64,000 bases of DNA. Origin: Candidatus Planktophila lacus (GTDB taxonomy: Bacteria; Actinomycetota; Actinomycetes; Nanopelagicales; Nanopelagicaceae). Made by a program: the position numbers and the translations under genes. Location: contig NZ_CP016783.1 in assembly GCF_002288385.1 (NCBI RefSeq), positions 1,346,108-1,410,107 on the forward strand, in the 5' to 3' direction. Of this stretch, positions 63,091 to 64,000 are shown in pieces. The first letter of the stretch is position 1, and each line of letters opens with the position of its first letter. The notes beneath the pieces were generated by a model that saw nothing but the letters and a program-made list of their open reading frames with translations, searched no databases and was not told the DNA's origin.

Positions 63091-63350
63091 TAGTTAGCTC
63101 CTACGCTGGTTTTCTCTGTGGTTTTAGTGTTTGTTGAGGCTTCTTTAACTGCATAATCAACGCCGCCATGTGACCATGGGTTGCAGCGCACTAAACGCCA
63201 GAGCGCCATACCTACGCCGCGGATTCCGTAATGCGAAATTGCAGATGCGGCATATGTCGAACAAGATGGGTAATACTTACAACGCGGTGCAAAAGATGGG
63301 GAGATCCATTTTTGATAGAAGTTAATTGCCGCAACCAATACTGTGCGCAT
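63090..63350 (-). CDS. yidD: Membrane protein insertion efficiency factor YidD
   Basis: An 86-residue YidD: 'FYQKWISPSFAPRCKYYPSCSTYA' region with three Cys, 'RLVRCNPWSHGGVD' at the centre. It assists YidC. Its frame is directly next to rnpA (no gap). Confidence 0.96.
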   Translation of the reverse strand: MRTVLVAAINFYQKWISPSFAPRCKYYPSCSTYAASAISHYGIRGVGMALWRLVRCNPWSHGGVDYAVKEASTNTKTTEKTSVGAN

Positions 63351-63710
63351 CTACTTCACCGCGTTTCGGGTTGAGCGTTCCAGTAATTTAGAGACAAGTT
63401 TTTCAACCTCAGAGATAACGTCAGAAGATGAGCCTTTAGCCAGTGCGCGAATTACAAAGAGAGAGTTCTTTGGAAGTTTTGAAAGTTGTGGCGCTGCCGC
63501 GTGGCGAAGTTTGCGAGCTAAAGCATGGCGCGCAACCGAGCCGCCAACTCTTTTATTAACAATTAACCCAAACTTTGGTGGGTTGGATTCTTCTGGAGCA
63601 GGGCTGATGTAGAGGTATCCAACGAAGTGCTCTGAGGTAACGCGGGTTCCGCTCTTTGTTGCGCGAGCGAAATCGGCGGTTAAATTCAAACGTGCGTTTT
63701 TAGGCAGCAC
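63351..63710 (-). CDS. rnpA: Ribonuclease P protein component
   Basis: A 119-residue basic protein: 'LPKNARLNLTADFARATKSG' start, 'KFGLIVNKRVGGSVARHALARKLRH' (the RNR-like signature, here varied) and 'LFVIRALAKGSSS'. It is the protein subunit that helps RNase P mature tRNA 5' ends. The start is GTG at 63710, 26 bp after rpmH. Confidence 0.95.
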   Translation of the reverse strand: MLPKNARLNLTADFARATKSGTRVTSEHFVGYLYISPAPEESNPPKFGLIVNKRVGGSVARHALARKLRHAAAPQLSKLPKNSLFVIRALAKGSSSDVISEVEKLVSKLLERSTRNAVK

Positions 63711-63736
63711 GAGATTTTCCGGTGCGGCTCTATAAC

Positions 63737-63874
63737 TTACGCAGAGAGGCGAACGCGGCCCTTGGCGCGACGAGCTGAAAGAACTGCACGTCCTGCGCGG
63801 GTTGCCATGCGTGCGCGGAAGCCGTGCTTCTTGGCGCGACGACGAGTATTAGGTTGGAAGGTGCGCTTTGTCAT
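63737..63874 (-). CDS. rpmH: 50S ribosomal protein L34
   Basis: A 45-residue L34 below the usual ORF length cut-off. It begins Met-Thr-Lys-Arg-Thr-Phe-Gln-Pro-Asn and has the conserved '[19 protein letters not shown]' core. Shine-Dalgarno AAGGAG (minus strand of 63880-63885) lies 5 bp before the ATG. First gene of rpmH-rnpA-yidD-yidC-jag-rsmG-parA-parB. Confidence 0.97.
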   Translation of the reverse strand: MTKRTFQPNTRRRAKKHGFRARMATRAGRAVLSARRAKGRVRLSA

Positions 63875-64000
63875 GATGACTCCTTTTAAAACTTAAATTG
63901 CGGCCAGTTCGATTTGAGCGTGGGCGGGTTTTGACTGACCCGACCTGAGCGCAAACCGGTTTCTATGAACTCTTCATAAATACGGGGGAAGCGAGGGTGT
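63875..64000. other. rpmH upstream region, edge of the origin region
   Basis: This non-coding stretch holds the rpmH ribosome-binding site and presumably its promoter. In actinobacteria dnaA lies divergently beyond rpmH. An imperfect inverted repeat CGGG/CCCG is at 63925-63942. No DnaA box is evident before the window ends. Confidence 0.5.

Noticed and set aside
1..64000. CRISPR arrays, insertion sequences, prophage, rRNA
   Set aside because: No regularly spaced repeats, transposase, integrase or phage-structural genes, and no rRNA sequence were seen on reading both strands.

Overview
The window looks like the origin-proximal part of a small, gene-dense actinobacterial chromosome. Three blocks share the order known from Mycobacterium and other Actinobacteria: DUF5318 - class A PBP - GT87 - rpsF - ssb - rpsR - rplI - dnaB; CCA transferase - NUDIX - DUF6049-like - murJ - trxB - trxA - cwlM; and parB - parA - rsmG - jag - yidC - yidD - rnpA - rpmH, with dnaA/oriC expected just past the right edge. 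PstP/PknB, CrgA and a mycobacterial Sdh1-like succinate dehydrogenase support this. The base composition is only moderate in GC (by eye somewhat under 50%), intergenic gaps are tiny and many stop codons overlap. That points to a streamlined freshwater actinobacterium of the acI/Nanopelagicales type (Ca. Planktophila / Ca. Nanopelagicus); the lineage call is inference.

Layout. 1-11.6 kb is a carbohydrate-uptake and catabolism island: the end of a D-apionate-lactonase-like gene, a FrcBCA/Rbs-type sugar ABC transporter, a GMC flavin oxidoreductase, a shikimate-dehydrogenase-like reductase, an IolE-like TIM-barrel enzyme, a NagB-like protein, a ROK-like kinase, a Gfo/Idh/MocA dehydrogenase, an SDR and an ABM-domain protein. 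11.6-16.7 kb holds tRNA-Arg(ACG), a secreted 5'-nucleotidase, an FprA-type ferredoxin reductase, a YefM/RelE-like toxin-antitoxin pair, an LmeA-like protein and tRNA-Ser(GCT). 16.7-20.9 kb is a four-gene operon (split transketolase, FGGY kinase, TIM-barrel isomerase) whose composition matches the D-apiose -> D-apulose -> D-apulose-4-phosphate -> transketolase route. With the lactonase-like gene at the left edge, apiose or a similar branched plant sugar is a reasonable substrate hypothesis.

21-30.6 kb: aminopeptidase P, an sdhCAB operon running into two crcB fluoride-channel genes, tRNA-Ser(UGA), and pheA-serS-HAD. 30.6-38.3 kb: signalling and envelope genes (PP2C, PASTA kinase, CrgA, a MprAB-like two-component system, LemA/HtpX, dCTP deaminase). 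38.3-43.9 kb: acyl-CoA dehydrogenase, a drug/metabolite exporter, DnaB and CorA. 43.9-49.3 kb: the ribosomal protein/ssb operon with a structured leader, GT87 and PBP1. 49.3-64 kb: an MFS exporter and the origin-proximal blocks above, with two parS sites lying inside coding sequence.

How the parts work together. The PASTA kinase, MurJ and a CwlM homologue that has lost the first zinc histidine of its amidase site but keeps the C-terminal Thr-Gly-Thr form a recognisable PknB-CwlM-type module for control of peptidoglycan synthesis. ParA/ParB with their parS sites, and the Jag-YidC-YidD-RnpA-L34 block, are housekeeping. I see no insertion sequences, prophage, CRISPR array or rRNA. The least explained part is the 4.5-10.5 kb set of enzymes, several of which lack signature residues of their named families.
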